Source: Mycobacteroides immunogenum (GTDB taxonomy: Bacteria; Actinomycetota; Actinomycetes; Mycobacteriales; Mycobacteriaceae). From it: a stretch of 64,000 nucleotides of DNA. The DNA lies in contig NZ_CP011530.1 in assembly GCF_001605725.1 (NCBI RefSeq), positions 4,712,001-4,776,000 on the forward strand, read 5' to 3'. Below, in pieces: positions 53,328-61,438 of this stretch; position 1 is the first letter of the stretch; each line of letters opens with the position of its first letter. The notes below the pieces were generated by a model. The model made no database searches and was not told where the DNA came from. It was given only the letters and a program-made list of their open reading frames with translations. The position numbers and the translations under genes are program-made.

Positions 53328-54188
53328 CTAGCCCGAGAGATTGAAGTTGCCGGACCCGCCGTAGACGGCGAGCGAGATGAACAGGGTGACAAGCACAACC
53401 ACGATGAGGGAGGTACGCACCGCCTGGCCGACGGCGACGCCCACGCCCACCGGTCCGCCCGAGGCGTTGAATCCGTAGCTGGTGTGCACGAGCATGACGA
53501 CCACCGACATCACGATCGCCTGCAGGAACGACCACAGCAGGTCGGTGGGCACCAGGAAGGTGTTGAAGTAGTGGTCGTACACGCCCGGGGACTGGCCGTT
53601 GATCATGACCGTGGTCGCGCGCGACGCGAAGAACGCCGCCAACACCGAGAGCGAATACAGCGGGATGATCGCGATGAGCCCCGCCACCAAGCGCGTCGAT
53701 ACCAGGTACGAAACGGCATGCACCGCCATGGTTTCCAGTGCGTCGATCTCTTCGGCGACCCGCATGGCGCCCAGCTGCGCGGTGGTCCCGGCCCCAATCG
53801 TGGCCGCCATCGCAATACCCGCCACCACCGGAGCGACGATGCGCACATTGAGGAATGCGGAGAGGAACCCGGTGAGCGCCTCGATACCGATATTGCCCAG
53901 CGACGAGTAACCCTGGACCGCGATGACGCCACCGGAGGCCAGCGTCAGGAACACCGCCACGCCGACGGTGCCGCCGATCATCACCAGGGCGCCGGTGCCC
54001 ATGGTGATCTCGGCGAGCACCCGGATCGTTTCCTTGCGGTATTTGGTCAGCGCCGCAGGGATATAGCTCAGGGATTGTGCATAGAAGAGGGCTTGCTCCC
54101 CGAATTTGTCGAACGAGCGTCCCAATCCGCGCATATACCGAACGGTATAGGAGGTGACTGTGTGCGTCGAAAGATACGGTCCGGTCAC
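53328..54188 (-). CDS. yrbE4B: YrbE4B, permease of the mce4 ABC-type importer
   Basis: 286-residue MlaE-type permease with about five to six membrane segments and the conserved cytoplasmic loop AQLGAMRVAEEIDALETMAV, which contacts the ATPase MceG (encoded elsewhere). GAGTTAQLGAM is strongly conserved. The start is GTG 54188, sharing one base with the yrbE4A stop (TAGTG); the longer frame upstream would be read through yrbE4A and is rejected. It forms the inner-membrane channel with YrbE4A. Confidence 0.94.
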   Translation of the reverse strand: MTGPYLSTHTVTSYTVRYMRGLGRSFDKFGEQALFYAQSLSYIPAALTKYRKETIRVLAEITMGTGALVMIGGTVGVAVFLTLASGGVIAVQGYSSLGNIGIEALTGFLSAFLNVRIVAPVVAGIAMAATIGAGTTAQLGAMRVAEEIDALETMAVHAVSYLVSTRLVAGLIAIIPLYSLSVLAAFFASRATTVMINGQSPGVYDHYFNTFLVPTDLLWSFLQAIVMSVVVMLVHTSYGFNASGGPVGVGVAVGQAVRTSLIVVVLVTLFISLAVYGGSGNFNLSG

Positions 54189-54955
54189 TAGTGCTTCACC
54201 AGGACCCGCACCCCGATGGCCGTCATGACCACGTTGATGACGAACAAACAAATGAAGGCGTAGACGACGGTCTCATTGACCGCATCGCCGACGCCCTTGG
54301 GCCCGCCCTTGACGGTAAGTCCGCGGTAACAACCGACAAGACCGGCGAAAATGCCGAACAGGAAGGCCTTGACCTCCGAGATCATCAACTCGCCGAGGCC
54401 GGTCAGCACCGTCAGGCCGTTGATGAAGGCCCCGGGGTTGACCCCCTGCAGAAACACCGAGAACACGTAGCCACCGACCATGCCGATGGCGCACACCAGC
54501 CCGTTCAGCAGCAGAGCCACAAAGGTCGACGCCAGTACCCGGGGCACCACGAGCCGCTGAATCGGGTCGATACCGAGCACCTGCATCGCGTCGATCTCCT
54601 CGCGGATGGTGCGGGCGCCCAGGTCAGCGCAGATCGCGGTGGCACCCGCACCCGCGACCACGAGCACGGTGACCACCGGGCCCAGCTGCGTCACCGTGCC
54701 GAAGGCCGTCGCCGCGCCGGACAGATCTGCCGCACCGATCTCGCGCAGCAGGATGTTGAGGGTGAACGCCACCAACACGGTGAACGGGATGGCGACCAAG
54801 AGTGTCGGCAACAACGAGACCCGCGCGATGAACCACGTCTGATCCAGGAACTCCTGCCCCTGGAACGGACGGCGGAAGATGTTGCGGAACGTGGCCAGCG
54901 ACATGGAGACGAAGCCGCCGACGGCGCGCGCGGGCGCCGCGAGCTGCTGCTTCAA
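54188..54955 (-). CDS. yrbE4A: YrbE4A, permease of the mce4 ABC-type importer
   Basis: 255-residue MlaE-type permease, first gene of the mce4 operon. The MceG-contact loop is ADLGARTIREEIDAMQVLGI, and TVKGGPKGVGDAVNETVVYA lies near the end. The start codon is TTG 54955 with AAGGAG six bases upstream, giving QQLAAPARAVGGF, matching the N-terminus of Rv3501c as remembered. The gene is preceded by a consensus promoter (55054-55083) and a KstR-type operator (55145-55164). Confidence 0.95.
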   Translation of the reverse strand: MKQQLAAPARAVGGFVSMSLATFRNIFRRPFQGQEFLDQTWFIARVSLLPTLLVAIPFTVLVAFTLNILLREIGAADLSGAATAFGTVTQLGPVVTVLVVAGAGATAICADLGARTIREEIDAMQVLGIDPIQRLVVPRVLASTFVALLLNGLVCAIGMVGGYVFSVFLQGVNPGAFINGLTVLTGLGELMISEVKAFLFGIFAGLVGCYRGLTVKGGPKGVGDAVNETVVYAFICLFVINVVMTAIGVRVLVKH

Positions 54956-55053
54956 CCTTCGCTCCTTGTCTCACACATTCCGGTACTGCCGACGTCTCGC
55001 CCCTATGCCCCGGTTAACGATCGACGTGTACCTACCACGCTGTGAGGCGCACC

Positions 55054-55083
55054 ATACTAACGAGAAAAAATTCTTAGTGTCAA
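55054..55083 (-). promoter_or_regulatory. promoter of the mce4 operon
   Basis: On the minus strand, TTGACA (55078-55083), an 18-bp spacer, and TAGTAT (55054-55059). The predicted start near 55047 gives a leader of about 90 bases before the TTG of yrbE4A. It is close to the sigma-A consensus. Confidence 0.7.
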
Positions 55084-55144
55084 TTCATTCGCAGCCGGGC
55101 AAATCGCACGCCACGTCCACTTTGTCCTGCGGGTTTGATGCGAT

Positions 55145-55164
55145 AACTAGAACTCGTTCTAGTT
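55145..55164. promoter_or_regulatory. KstR-type operator upstream of mce4
   Basis: A perfect 20-bp palindrome, AACTAGAAC-TC-GTTCTAGTT, containing TAGAACTCGTTCTA, which fits the KstR consensus TNNAACNNGTTNNA. KstR is the TetR-type repressor of cholesterol genes, relieved by steroid CoA thioesters. The site is about 60 bp upstream of the -35 of the predicted promoter. Confidence 0.9.
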
Positions 55165-55192
55165 AATATCGCATCGCCACCCTCGTCGTTCC

Positions 55193-56098
55193 TTAATCTT
55201 CGACCATCAGCGCGGTCGCGGAAAAAGTGCGCTTGGGATCGTGTCCAGCAAAGAAATCAGCCAGGGTTGAATTCAGTGCTGACGGATCCCACGCGTCCGA
55301 ATCCGCGGAGAACTTCGCCTCCACAGTAGGCGCTGCCAACAAAGTCACGGTGGGTCCGTACACGATGAACAATTGCCCGTTAACGGCCTCGGCCGCCGGC
55401 GAGGCCAGATAGCGCACCAACGTCACCACATGTTCAGGGGAAAGCGGATCCACCGAGTCCTCGGGCGCGTCACCGAAGACATCGGCTGTCATCGCGGTGC
55501 GGGCGCGCGGAGCGATGGCATTCGCCCGCACTCCGTACCGGCCGAGAGCGCGCGCGGCCGACAGCGTCAACGCGGTGATACCCGCCTTGGCGGCTCCGTA
55601 GTTCGCCTGACCCTCCGGCCCCAGCAGGCCCGCTTCGGAGGACGTATTAATAAGGCGTCCGTAGACGGGGGCGCCCGCCGCCTTGGACGCACCACGCCAG
55701 TAGGTCGCCGCATTGCGGGTCAGCAGGAAATGGCCGCGTAGGTGCACATGGATAACAGCGTCGAACTCCTCGTCCGACATGTTGAAGAGCATCCGGTCGC
55801 GAGTGATACCCGCGTTGTTGACCACGATATGCAGGCCACCGAGGGACTCGGCGGTGGAGATCAGCTCGTCGGCGGTCGCGCGCTCGCCGATGTCACCAGC
55901 GACAGTGACCCCCTTGGATCCCACCGCGGCGATCTCATCGAGCACATCGCTCTTCTCCAACGCGGAAGCGATGTCGTTGACAACCACAGTCGCCCCGGAC
56001 CGCGCCAGACCAATCGCCTCGGCCCGGCCCAGTCCCGCCGCGGCACCGGTGACGATGGCTACCCGGCCACCCAGATCGGCATCAGCAATCGCGCTCAT
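55193..56098 (-). CDS. short-chain dehydrogenase/reductase of steroid side-chain beta-oxidation (Rv3502c-like)
   Basis: 301-residue SDR. The NAD loop is VTGAAAGLGRAEAIGLARSG, the structural NNAG is in VVNNAGITRDRMLFNMSD, the catalytic Ser in LINTSSEAGLLGP and the Tyr/Lys in ANYGAAKAGITAL. The C-terminal extension with DPSALNSTLADFFAGHDPKR is found in the Rv3502c/hydroxyacyl-CoA dehydrogenase-like group. It is annotated as a 17-beta-hydroxysteroid or 3-hydroxyacyl-CoA dehydrogenase acting on the steroid side chain. The start is ATG 56098 with AAGGGAA upstream. It lies downstream of fdxD, probably in one operon from the KstR-controlled promoter near 56550. Confidence 0.87.
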   Translation of the reverse strand: MSAIADADLGGRVAIVTGAAAGLGRAEAIGLARSGATVVVNDIASALEKSDVLDEIAAVGSKGVTVAGDIGERATADELISTAESLGGLHIVVNNAGITRDRMLFNMSDEEFDAVIHVHLRGHFLLTRNAATYWRGASKAAGAPVYGRLINTSSEAGLLGPEGQANYGAAKAGITALTLSAARALGRYGVRANAIAPRARTAMTADVFGDAPEDSVDPLSPEHVVTLVRYLASPAAEAVNGQLFIVYGPTVTLLAAPTVEAKFSADSDAWDPSALNSTLADFFAGHDPKRTFSATALMVED

Positions 56099-56192
56099 AC
56101 AAAATTTCCCTTCAGTCCCGTGTCTTCGACACACTCCATCGCACCGGCGCCGCATCATCGAGCGCGAGCAGACCGGCGATTTACGAATGCCT

Positions 56193-56384
56193 CTAGTCTT
56201 TGCGAATCAATGCGGCACGCGGGCACTCCGCGATCGCCTGCTCGACCAGATCCTCCTGATCGGCCGGTACTTCCTCCTGCAGGATGACGACATAGTCGTC
56301 GTCATCGACGTCGAACACCTCTGGAGCGATCCCGAGACATACCAAGTTGCCTTCACAACGGTCAGGAATTACACCGACACGCAT
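56193..56384 (-). CDS. fdxD: 3Fe-4S ferredoxin FdxD
   Basis: 63-residue single-cluster ferredoxin, identical in length to Rv3503c. Three cysteines are in the 3Fe-4S pattern: Cys10 and Cys16 in DRCEGNLVCLGIAPEVF and Cys54 in AECPRAALIRKD; the fourth position of a 4Fe-4S motif is not a cysteine. It carries electrons, in this context probably to a cytochrome P450 or other oxygenase of cholesterol breakdown. The start is ATG 56384 with AGAGG six bases upstream. First gene of the leftward fdxD-SDR unit. Confidence 0.93.
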   Translation of the reverse strand: MRVGVIPDRCEGNLVCLGIAPEVFDVDDDDYVVILQEEVPADQEDLVEQAIAECPRAALIRKD

Positions 56385-56541
56385 TGGAAACCTCTTTCCG
56401 GCGCTGCGTGAATCAGCGCACCGACGTCATCGTCTAATTGGGCTGTATCGCCAGACTACGACACGTGATCGCCGACACAACCCCGGTAAAGCCAGGATCG
56501 CTGGGCCGAGTTCGTGCGGCATCGCCGCGTCTGGACTCCTT

Positions 56542-56572
56542 AGACTAGAACGTGTTACAACTCATGTGTCAA
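56542..56572 (-). promoter_or_regulatory. candidate fdxD promoter spanning a KstR site
   Basis: On the minus strand TTGACA (56567-56572), a 19-bp spacer and TAGTCT (56542-56547), with the KstR-type site inside the spacer. Repression by occlusion would follow. Confidence 0.5.
56546..56559. promoter_or_regulatory. KstR-type operator between fdxD and fadE26
   Basis: TAGAACGTGTTACA fits TNNAACNNGTTNNA. It lies between the divergent fdxD and fadE26 genes and can control both. Confidence 0.9.
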
Positions 56573-56612
56573 TGTGGGTCACACTTGAGGTCCACAGCAG
56601 CGGAGGTCACAC

Positions 56613-57791
56613 ATGCATATCGCCTACACGCCCGAGCAGGAAGAGCTGCGCCGCGAGCTACGCGCGTACTTCGACAAACTGCTGACCCCGGAGCGGCGGG
56701 AAGCCCTGGCGTCCAACCAGGGTGAGTACGGCAGCGGCAACGTCTATCGCGAGACCGTCGAACAGATGGGTGCCGACGGCTGGCTCGCGCTGGGCTGGCC
56801 CAAGGAATTCGGTGGCCAGGACCGGTCGGTGATGGATCAGTTGATCTTCACCGATGAGGCTGCCATCGCCGGCGCCCCGGTGCCGTTCTTGACGATCAAC
56901 AGCGTCGCGCCCACGATCATGCACTTCGGTACCGATGAACAGAAGAAGTTCTTCCTGCCGAAGATCGCCGCGGGCAAGCTGCACTTCTCCATCGGCTACT
57001 CCGAGCCCGGCGCCGGCACCGACCTCGCCTCGCTGCGTACCTCGGCGGTCCGCGATGGCGATGACTACGTCATCAACGGCCAGAAGATGTGGACAAGCCT
57101 CATCGAGTACGCCGACTACATCTGGCTGGCGGTGCGCACCAACACCGAGGTCAAGAAGCATCGCGGTATTTCCATGCTCATCGTGCCCACCACCGCCGAG
57201 GGCTTCTCGTACACCAAGGTCCGCACCATGGCCGGGCCCGGCACCAGCGCCACGTATTACCAAGATGTGCGTGTGCCGGTCACCAGCCGGGTGGGCGAAG
57301 AGAACGCGGGCTGGAAGCTGGTGACCAATCAGCTCAATCACGAGCGGGTGGCCCTGGTCTCGTCGGCGCCGATCATCACCGCGCTGCGCGAGGTGCGCGA
57401 GTGGGCCCAGAACACCAAGGGGCCGGAGGGCCGGATCATCGATTCCGAATGGGTGCAGCTGAACCTGGCGCGCGTCCATGCCAAGGTCGAGTACCTCAAG
57501 CTGATCAACTGGGAGCTGGCCTCCACCACCGACGCGGCTCCCTCCCCTGCCGACGCCTCTGCCACCAAGGTCTTCGGCACCGAGCTGGCCACCGAGGCCT
57601 ACCGCCTTCTCATGGAGGTTCTCGGCACGGCCGCGACGCTCCGTCAGGACTCCCCCGGCGCGCAGCTGCGTGGCCGCGTCGAGCGGATGCACCGGGCGTG
57701 CTTGATCCTCACCTTCGGCGGCGGCACCAACGAGGTGCAACGCGACATCATCGCGATGACCGCTCTTGGCCAACCCGCGGCAAGCCGCTAG
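56613..57791 (+). CDS. fadE26: acyl-CoA dehydrogenase FadE26 (ChsE4), steroid side-chain
   Basis: 392-residue acyl-CoA dehydrogenase. It forms the catalytic half of an alpha2-beta2 enzyme with FadE27 that oxidises steroid-26-oyl-CoA esters. The FAD-binding segment is GYSEPGAGTDLASLRTSAVR; a Glu in NQLNHERVALV (residue 244) corresponds to the catalytic base reported near 247 in M. tuberculosis ChsE4. The C-terminal TFGGGTNEVQRDIIAMTALG is typical. The start is ATG 56613 with GGAGG seven bases upstream. KstR site 54 bases before the start. Confidence 0.94.
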   Translation: MHIAYTPEQEELRRELRAYFDKLLTPERREALASNQGEYGSGNVYRETVEQMGADGWLALGWPKEFGGQDRSVMDQLIFTDEAAIAGAPVPFLTINSVAPTIMHFGTDEQKKFFLPKIAAGKLHFSIGYSEPGAGTDLASLRTSAVRDGDDYVINGQKMWTSLIEYADYIWLAVRTNTEVKKHRGISMLIVPTTAEGFSYTKVRTMAGPGTSATYYQDVRVPVTSRVGEENAGWKLVTNQLNHERVALVSSAPIITALREVREWAQNTKGPEGRIIDSEWVQLNLARVHAKVEYLKLINWELASTTDAAPSPADASATKVFGTELATEAYRLLMEVLGTAATLRQDSPGAQLRGRVERMHRACLILTFGGGTNEVQRDIIAMTALGQPAASR

Positions 57792-57807
57792 AAGGGACTG
57801 CACTGCA

Positions 57808-58905
57808 ATGGATTTCTCCCTTACCGAGGCGCAGACCGACCTCGCCGGCCTGACCCGCACCATCGCATCGGCGATCAGCACGCCGGAGCGCCAGAAGGAA
57901 CTCGACAAGCAGGACAGCCGGTTCGATTGGCAGCTGTGGACCAAGCTGGTCGAGGCCGACATATTGTCCACCGCCGCTCCCGAATCGGTGGGCGGCGGCG
58001 GATTCGGCGTGCTGGAGCAGTCGTCGATTCTCGTGGAACTGGGCCGCGAACTGGCCGCCGTTCCCTACCTGGAATCGGTGGTGTTGGCAGCCGGAGCACT
58101 CGCCACCTTCGGCTCCGAAGCTCTGCGGAACGATTGGGCCGCACCGGCTGTCGCGGGTAAGAAGGTCCTGACCATCGCTCTCGATGGCGAGCCCGGCGAA
58201 GGGCCGGTGGCCGCGCGCACCGAGGGTGCGGGCTATGTGCTGACCGGCAACCGCGTCCTGGTGCCGTTCGGTGTCGAAGCCGACGCGTACCTGGTGCCCG
58301 CCGAGACCGAGACTGGTACCGCCGTTTTCCTGGTGTCCGCCCAGGACACCGGCGTCACCCAGGAGGCTCTGCACACCACCGGCAAGGACAGCTCCGCCGA
58401 GCTGATCCTGTCCGAGGTCCCGGTCGCGGCCGACCGCAAGGTCGGCGGCGTGGAGATTGTGGAATGGCTTCGGCTGCGGGAATCGTTGGGCCACAGCGCG
58501 TACCAACTGGGTGTGCTGGAACGGGCGCTGGAGCTGACTGCCGACTACGCGCGGACCCGCGAGCAGTTCGGTAAGCCGATCGGCGGCTTCCAGGCGGTCG
58601 CACAGCGGCTGGCCGACGGATACATCGACGTCAAGGGTCTGCGCCTGACCTTGTGGCAAGCCGCGTGGCGGGTTTCGGAGGATCTCCCCGCCGACGTCGA
58701 CGTCGCCACGGCCAAGTTCTGGGCCGCAGATGCCGGGCACCGCGTCGCACACACCGCCGTTCACGTGCACGGCGGTGTGGGTATCGACGAGGACCATCCG
58801 GTGCACCGCTACTTCCTGGCCGCCAAGCGGGGCGAGTTCGCCTCGGGCAGTGCAACGGAGCAGCTGCGCCGGATCGGCCGCGAGCTCGCCGATACGCCTG
58901 CCTAG
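57808..58905 (+). CDS. fadE27: acyl-CoA dehydrogenase FadE27 (ChsE5), partner subunit
   Basis: 365-residue acyl-CoA dehydrogenase-fold subunit, shorter and more divergent than FadE26. It retains the N-terminal helical domain and VHVHGGVGIDEDHPVHRYFL near the C-terminus, which helps hold FAD across the interface. In M. tuberculosis the ChsE4-ChsE5 heterotetramer has active sites only in the ChsE4 subunits, and this protein is not expected to dehydrogenate alone. The start is ATG 57808, 16 bases after the fadE26 stop, with GAAGGGA upstream. Its TAG stop is part of a TAGTAT hexamer that may drive fadD17. Confidence 0.93.
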   Translation: MDFSLTEAQTDLAGLTRTIASAISTPERQKELDKQDSRFDWQLWTKLVEADILSTAAPESVGGGGFGVLEQSSILVELGRELAAVPYLESVVLAAGALATFGSEALRNDWAAPAVAGKKVLTIALDGEPGEGPVAARTEGAGYVLTGNRVLVPFGVEADAYLVPAETETGTAVFLVSAQDTGVTQEALHTTGKDSSAELILSEVPVAADRKVGGVEIVEWLRLRESLGHSAYQLGVLERALELTADYARTREQFGKPIGGFQAVAQRLADGYIDVKGLRLTLWQAAWRVSEDLPADVDVATAKFWAADAGHRVAHTAVHVHGGVGIDEDHPVHRYFLAAKRGEFASGSATEQLRRIGRELADTPA

Positions 58906-58908
58906 TAT
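58903..58908 (+). promoter_or_regulatory. -10 hexamer of a possible internal leaderless fadD17 promoter
   Basis: TAGTAT, including the fadE27 stop codon, is followed by six bases and the GTG of fadD17 at 58915. fadD17 has no Shine-Dalgarno. Confidence 0.4.
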
Positions 58909-58914
58909 CGGGTT

Positions 58915-60420
58915 GTGAGCACGCCGCAGGACGCAACGGTTACGCAGCTGCTGGCCAACCTGGCCGATGTCGAGGACCGGGGGCTGCATTTCGAGGGCTC
59001 ATTCACGTCCTGGCGCGATCACGTGGCCGAAAGCCGCCGTCTGGCTTCGGCATTGCGCGCGCGTCTGGATTCGTCGAAGCCACCGCATATCGGCGTGATC
59101 CTGGAAAACACACCCGGGTTCGCACGCCTGCTTTCCGCTGCCGCATTAGGTGGCCTGGTGCTGGTGGGCCTGAACTCAACGCGGCGCGGATCGGCATTGC
59201 AGCGTGATGTCGAGCTCGCCGACTGTCAGTTCGTGATCACTGATGAGTCCGATACCGTTGCTGGCCTCCAACATCCGCTGATCGAGATCGCGGATGTGCG
59301 GCCGGACAACCTGTTCATGCTCATCTTCACCTCGGGTACCAGCGGCGATCCCAAGGCCGTCCAGATCACTCACGCCAAGGTGGCCTCCGCCGGCATCATG
59401 CTGTCATCGCGGTTCGGTCTTGGCCCCAGCGACACCTGCTATCTGTCGATGCCCATGTTCCATTCCAATGCGGTGCTCGCGGGCTGGTCGGTGGCACTCG
59501 CGGCGGGTGCCTCGATTGCGCTGCGACGCAAGTTCTCCGCGTCCGGTTTCCTCGACGATGTCCGCGCCTACGGGGCGACGTACGCCAACTACGTCGGCAA
59601 GCCCATGTCCTATGTGTTGGCGACACCGGAGCGGTCCGACGACGCCGAGAACCCGCTGAAGTTCATGTACGGCAACGAGGCGGCGGTCGGCGATACCGAC
59701 AGGTTCGCCAAGCGATTCGGCGCCTTCGTGGTCGACGGGTTCGGGTCGACTGAGGGCGGCGTAGCGCTGGGCTGGGCGCCGGGGACGCCGCCGGGCGCCA
59801 TCGGTCCGCTCACTCCCGACGTCCAGATTCTCGACATCCAGACCGGGAAGCCCTGTCCTCCGGCGATTTTCGATCACAGCGGCAAGGTGGTCAACGCCGC
59901 AGAGGCCACCGGCGAGCTGGTGAACGTGACCGGCCCCGGCCGGTTCACCGGCTACTACAAGAATCCCGAAGCCGACGCCGAACGTATGGTCGACGGCAAG
60001 TACCACAGCGGCGACCTCGCTTACGCCGACGCGAACGGGTATGTGTACTTCTCCGGACGCCTGGGCGACTGGCTGCGCGTCGACGGCGAGAACCTGGGCA
60101 CCGCTCCGATCGAACGGGTGCTGCTGCGCCATCCGGATATCACCGAAGCCGCCGTCTACGGCATTCCCGATCCCACCGTCGGCGACCGGGTGATGGCGGC
60201 GCTGGTGGTACGCGACGGTTTCGAGGCATCGGCGCTGGTCGAGTTCCTATCCGCGCAGGAGGATCTCGGGCCCAAACAGTGGCCGACATTCGTCCGCGTC
60301 GGTACCGACCTCCCGCGAACCGCGACGTTCAAGGTGGTCAAGCGGCAGCTCGCGGCGGAGGCACTGGACACCACCGACCCGCTGTGGCGGCTCTCCGGGA
60401 CCACCTACATTCAACCCTGA
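58915..60420 (+). CDS. fadD17: steroid acyl-CoA synthetase FadD17
   Basis: 501-residue acyl-adenylate-forming enzyme that activates a steroid carboxylic acid to its CoA ester; FadD17 of M. tuberculosis acts on C24-type side chains. The AMP-binding P-loop is IFTSGTSGDPKAVQITHAKV, then YLSMPMFHSNAVLAGWSVAL, the GFGSTEGGVALGWAP motif, YHSGDLAYADANGYVYFSGR and the catalytic Lys in RTATFKVVKRQL near the end. Length equals Rv3506. The start is GTG 58915, nine bases after the fadE27 stop, without a ribosome-binding site. It is the last gene of the fadE26-fadE27-fadD17 operon. Confidence 0.94.
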   Translation: MSTPQDATVTQLLANLADVEDRGLHFEGSFTSWRDHVAESRRLASALRARLDSSKPPHIGVILENTPGFARLLSAAALGGLVLVGLNSTRRGSALQRDVELADCQFVITDESDTVAGLQHPLIEIADVRPDNLFMLIFTSGTSGDPKAVQITHAKVASAGIMLSSRFGLGPSDTCYLSMPMFHSNAVLAGWSVALAAGASIALRRKFSASGFLDDVRAYGATYANYVGKPMSYVLATPERSDDAENPLKFMYGNEAAVGDTDRFAKRFGAFVVDGFGSTEGGVALGWAPGTPPGAIGPLTPDVQILDIQTGKPCPPAIFDHSGKVVNAAEATGELVNVTGPGRFTGYYKNPEADAERMVDGKYHSGDLAYADANGYVYFSGRLGDWLRVDGENLGTAPIERVLLRHPDITEAAVYGIPDPTVGDRVMAALVVRDGFEASALVEFLSAQEDLGPKQWPTFVRVGTDLPRTATFKVVKRQLAAEALDTTDPLWRLSGTTYIQP

Positions 60421-60482
60421 CACCAGTGTGCGGATCCGGTCGAAATCTCGCCAATATTCGACACTATCCGCACACTCGGGTG
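60421..60482. repeat. palindromic element, copy 1, directly after fadD17
   Basis: GTGTGCGGAT (60426-60435) pairs perfectly with ATCCGCACAC (60466-60475). Outer CACC (60421) pairs with GGTG (60479-60482), and inner GTCGAA (60439) with TTCGAC (60457-60462). It begins at the base after the fadD17 stop. It closely resembles the element at 61371-61437 in the same orientation, including the core CCGGTCGAAATC. Confidence 0.85.
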
Positions 60483-60512
60483 ACTGTCGGTGGTCCGTGC
60501 CAGGCTGCGCCC

Positions 60513-61370
60513 ATGGCGGACGTACCGTGGCCGGTCATCAGGGCCGAGGCACTCGCGAACCGTGTCGTCACCGGGTACGCCCTGCGACAACTCACCGCGC
60601 TGTACCCCGGCGTTTACGTGCCCGCGGACGCGGAGCTCACACCGCGCAAGCGAGCGGAAGCGGCGTGGCTATGGTCCAAACGCCACGGAATCGTGGCCGG
60701 CATATCCGCTGCCGCATTGCATGGCGCCAAATGGCTACCACAGGATGGTCCCGCTGAACTCATCCACACCAATCGCCGCGCTCCACGCGGAATCTCGCTA
60801 TGGAGTGACCATCTGCCGAGCGGCGAGCAGACGGTGGTCGACGGGCTACCTGTCACCACACCCGCACGAACCGCATACGACATCGGACGACGAACCTCCG
60901 TCGATCTGGCAGTAGAACGTCTGGACGCACTGATGAATGCCACGGGGCTTTCCGTCGCCGACATCGTGACCATAGTGGCGGACCATCGCGGCGCACGGGG
61001 GCTCAATCGCCTCATCCAGGTACTCGATCTGGTCGATGGCGGCGCCGAATCACCATGGGAGACACGCACCCGCCTCATCGTTGTCCGGGCCGGATTCCCC
61101 ACCCCACAGACTCAACTCGTTGTCCGGAATCGTTTCGGCGACTTTATCGCCCGCCTGGACATGGGGTGGGAAGACCGCAAGGTGGGCATCGAATTCGACG
61201 GTGCGCAGCATTGGACGAGCGCGCATCAACGGACCCGGGACATCGACCGCGCCACCGAGCTCGCCGACGAGGGGTGGCGCATCATTCGGGTGAGCTCCGA
61301 CATGGTGCGCCATCGTGCGGGAACGATCGTCGCCAGGGTCGCGGAAGCATTCACTGCGCTGGCCGCGTAG
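60513..61370 (+). CDS. DUF559-type protein, predicted PD-(D/E)XK endonuclease-like, with AbiEi-like N-terminus
   Basis: 285 residues. The N-terminal 75 residues (RVVTGYALRQLTALYPGVYV, then AGISAAALHGAKWLP) resemble the winged-helix start of AbiEi-type antitoxins. The C-terminal 100 residues are DUF559/Vsr-like: Glu183 in ESPWETRTRL, Asp216 in ARLDMGWEDRK, and Glu227/Asp229 in VGIEFDGAQHW, which are the positions expected of a PD-(D/E)XK nuclease active site, followed by DEGWRIIRVSSDMV. Proteins of this build are frequent in mycobacterial genomes, often as paralogues, with unknown function. The start is ATG 60513, with no clear Shine-Dalgarno. It is bracketed by two related palindromic elements. 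Confidence 0.8.
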   Translation: MADVPWPVIRAEALANRVVTGYALRQLTALYPGVYVPADAELTPRKRAEAAWLWSKRHGIVAGISAAALHGAKWLPQDGPAELIHTNRRAPRGISLWSDHLPSGEQTVVDGLPVTTPARTAYDIGRRTSVDLAVERLDALMNATGLSVADIVTIVADHRGARGLNRLIQVLDLVDGGAESPWETRTRLIVVRAGFPTPQTQLVVRNRFGDFIARLDMGWEDRKVGIEFDGAQHWTSAHQRTRDIDRATELADEGWRIIRVSSDMVRHRAGTIVARVAEAFTALAA

Positions 61371-61437
61371 ATCGAGCGTGCGAATCCGGTCGAAATCCCG
61401 GCAGAAATCGACACAATCCGCACGCTCGGCGGGTGAA
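61371..61437. repeat. palindromic element, copy 2, directly after the DUF559 gene
   Basis: CGAGCGTGCGAAT (61373-61385) pairs with ATCCGCACGCTCG (61416-61428) with one mismatch, and GTCGA/TCGAC form an inner stem (61389 and 61408). It begins right after the stop and ends two bases before the convergent gene's stop. Its internal sequence CCGGTCGAAATCC and ATCGACACA match copy 1 at 60421-60482. Confidence 0.85.
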
Positions 61438-61438
61438 G

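Noticed and set aside
56658..57971. 437-codon minus-strand frame opposite fadE26/fadE27.
   Set aside because: Complementary to two conserved dehydrogenase genes; composition typical of an antisense shadow.
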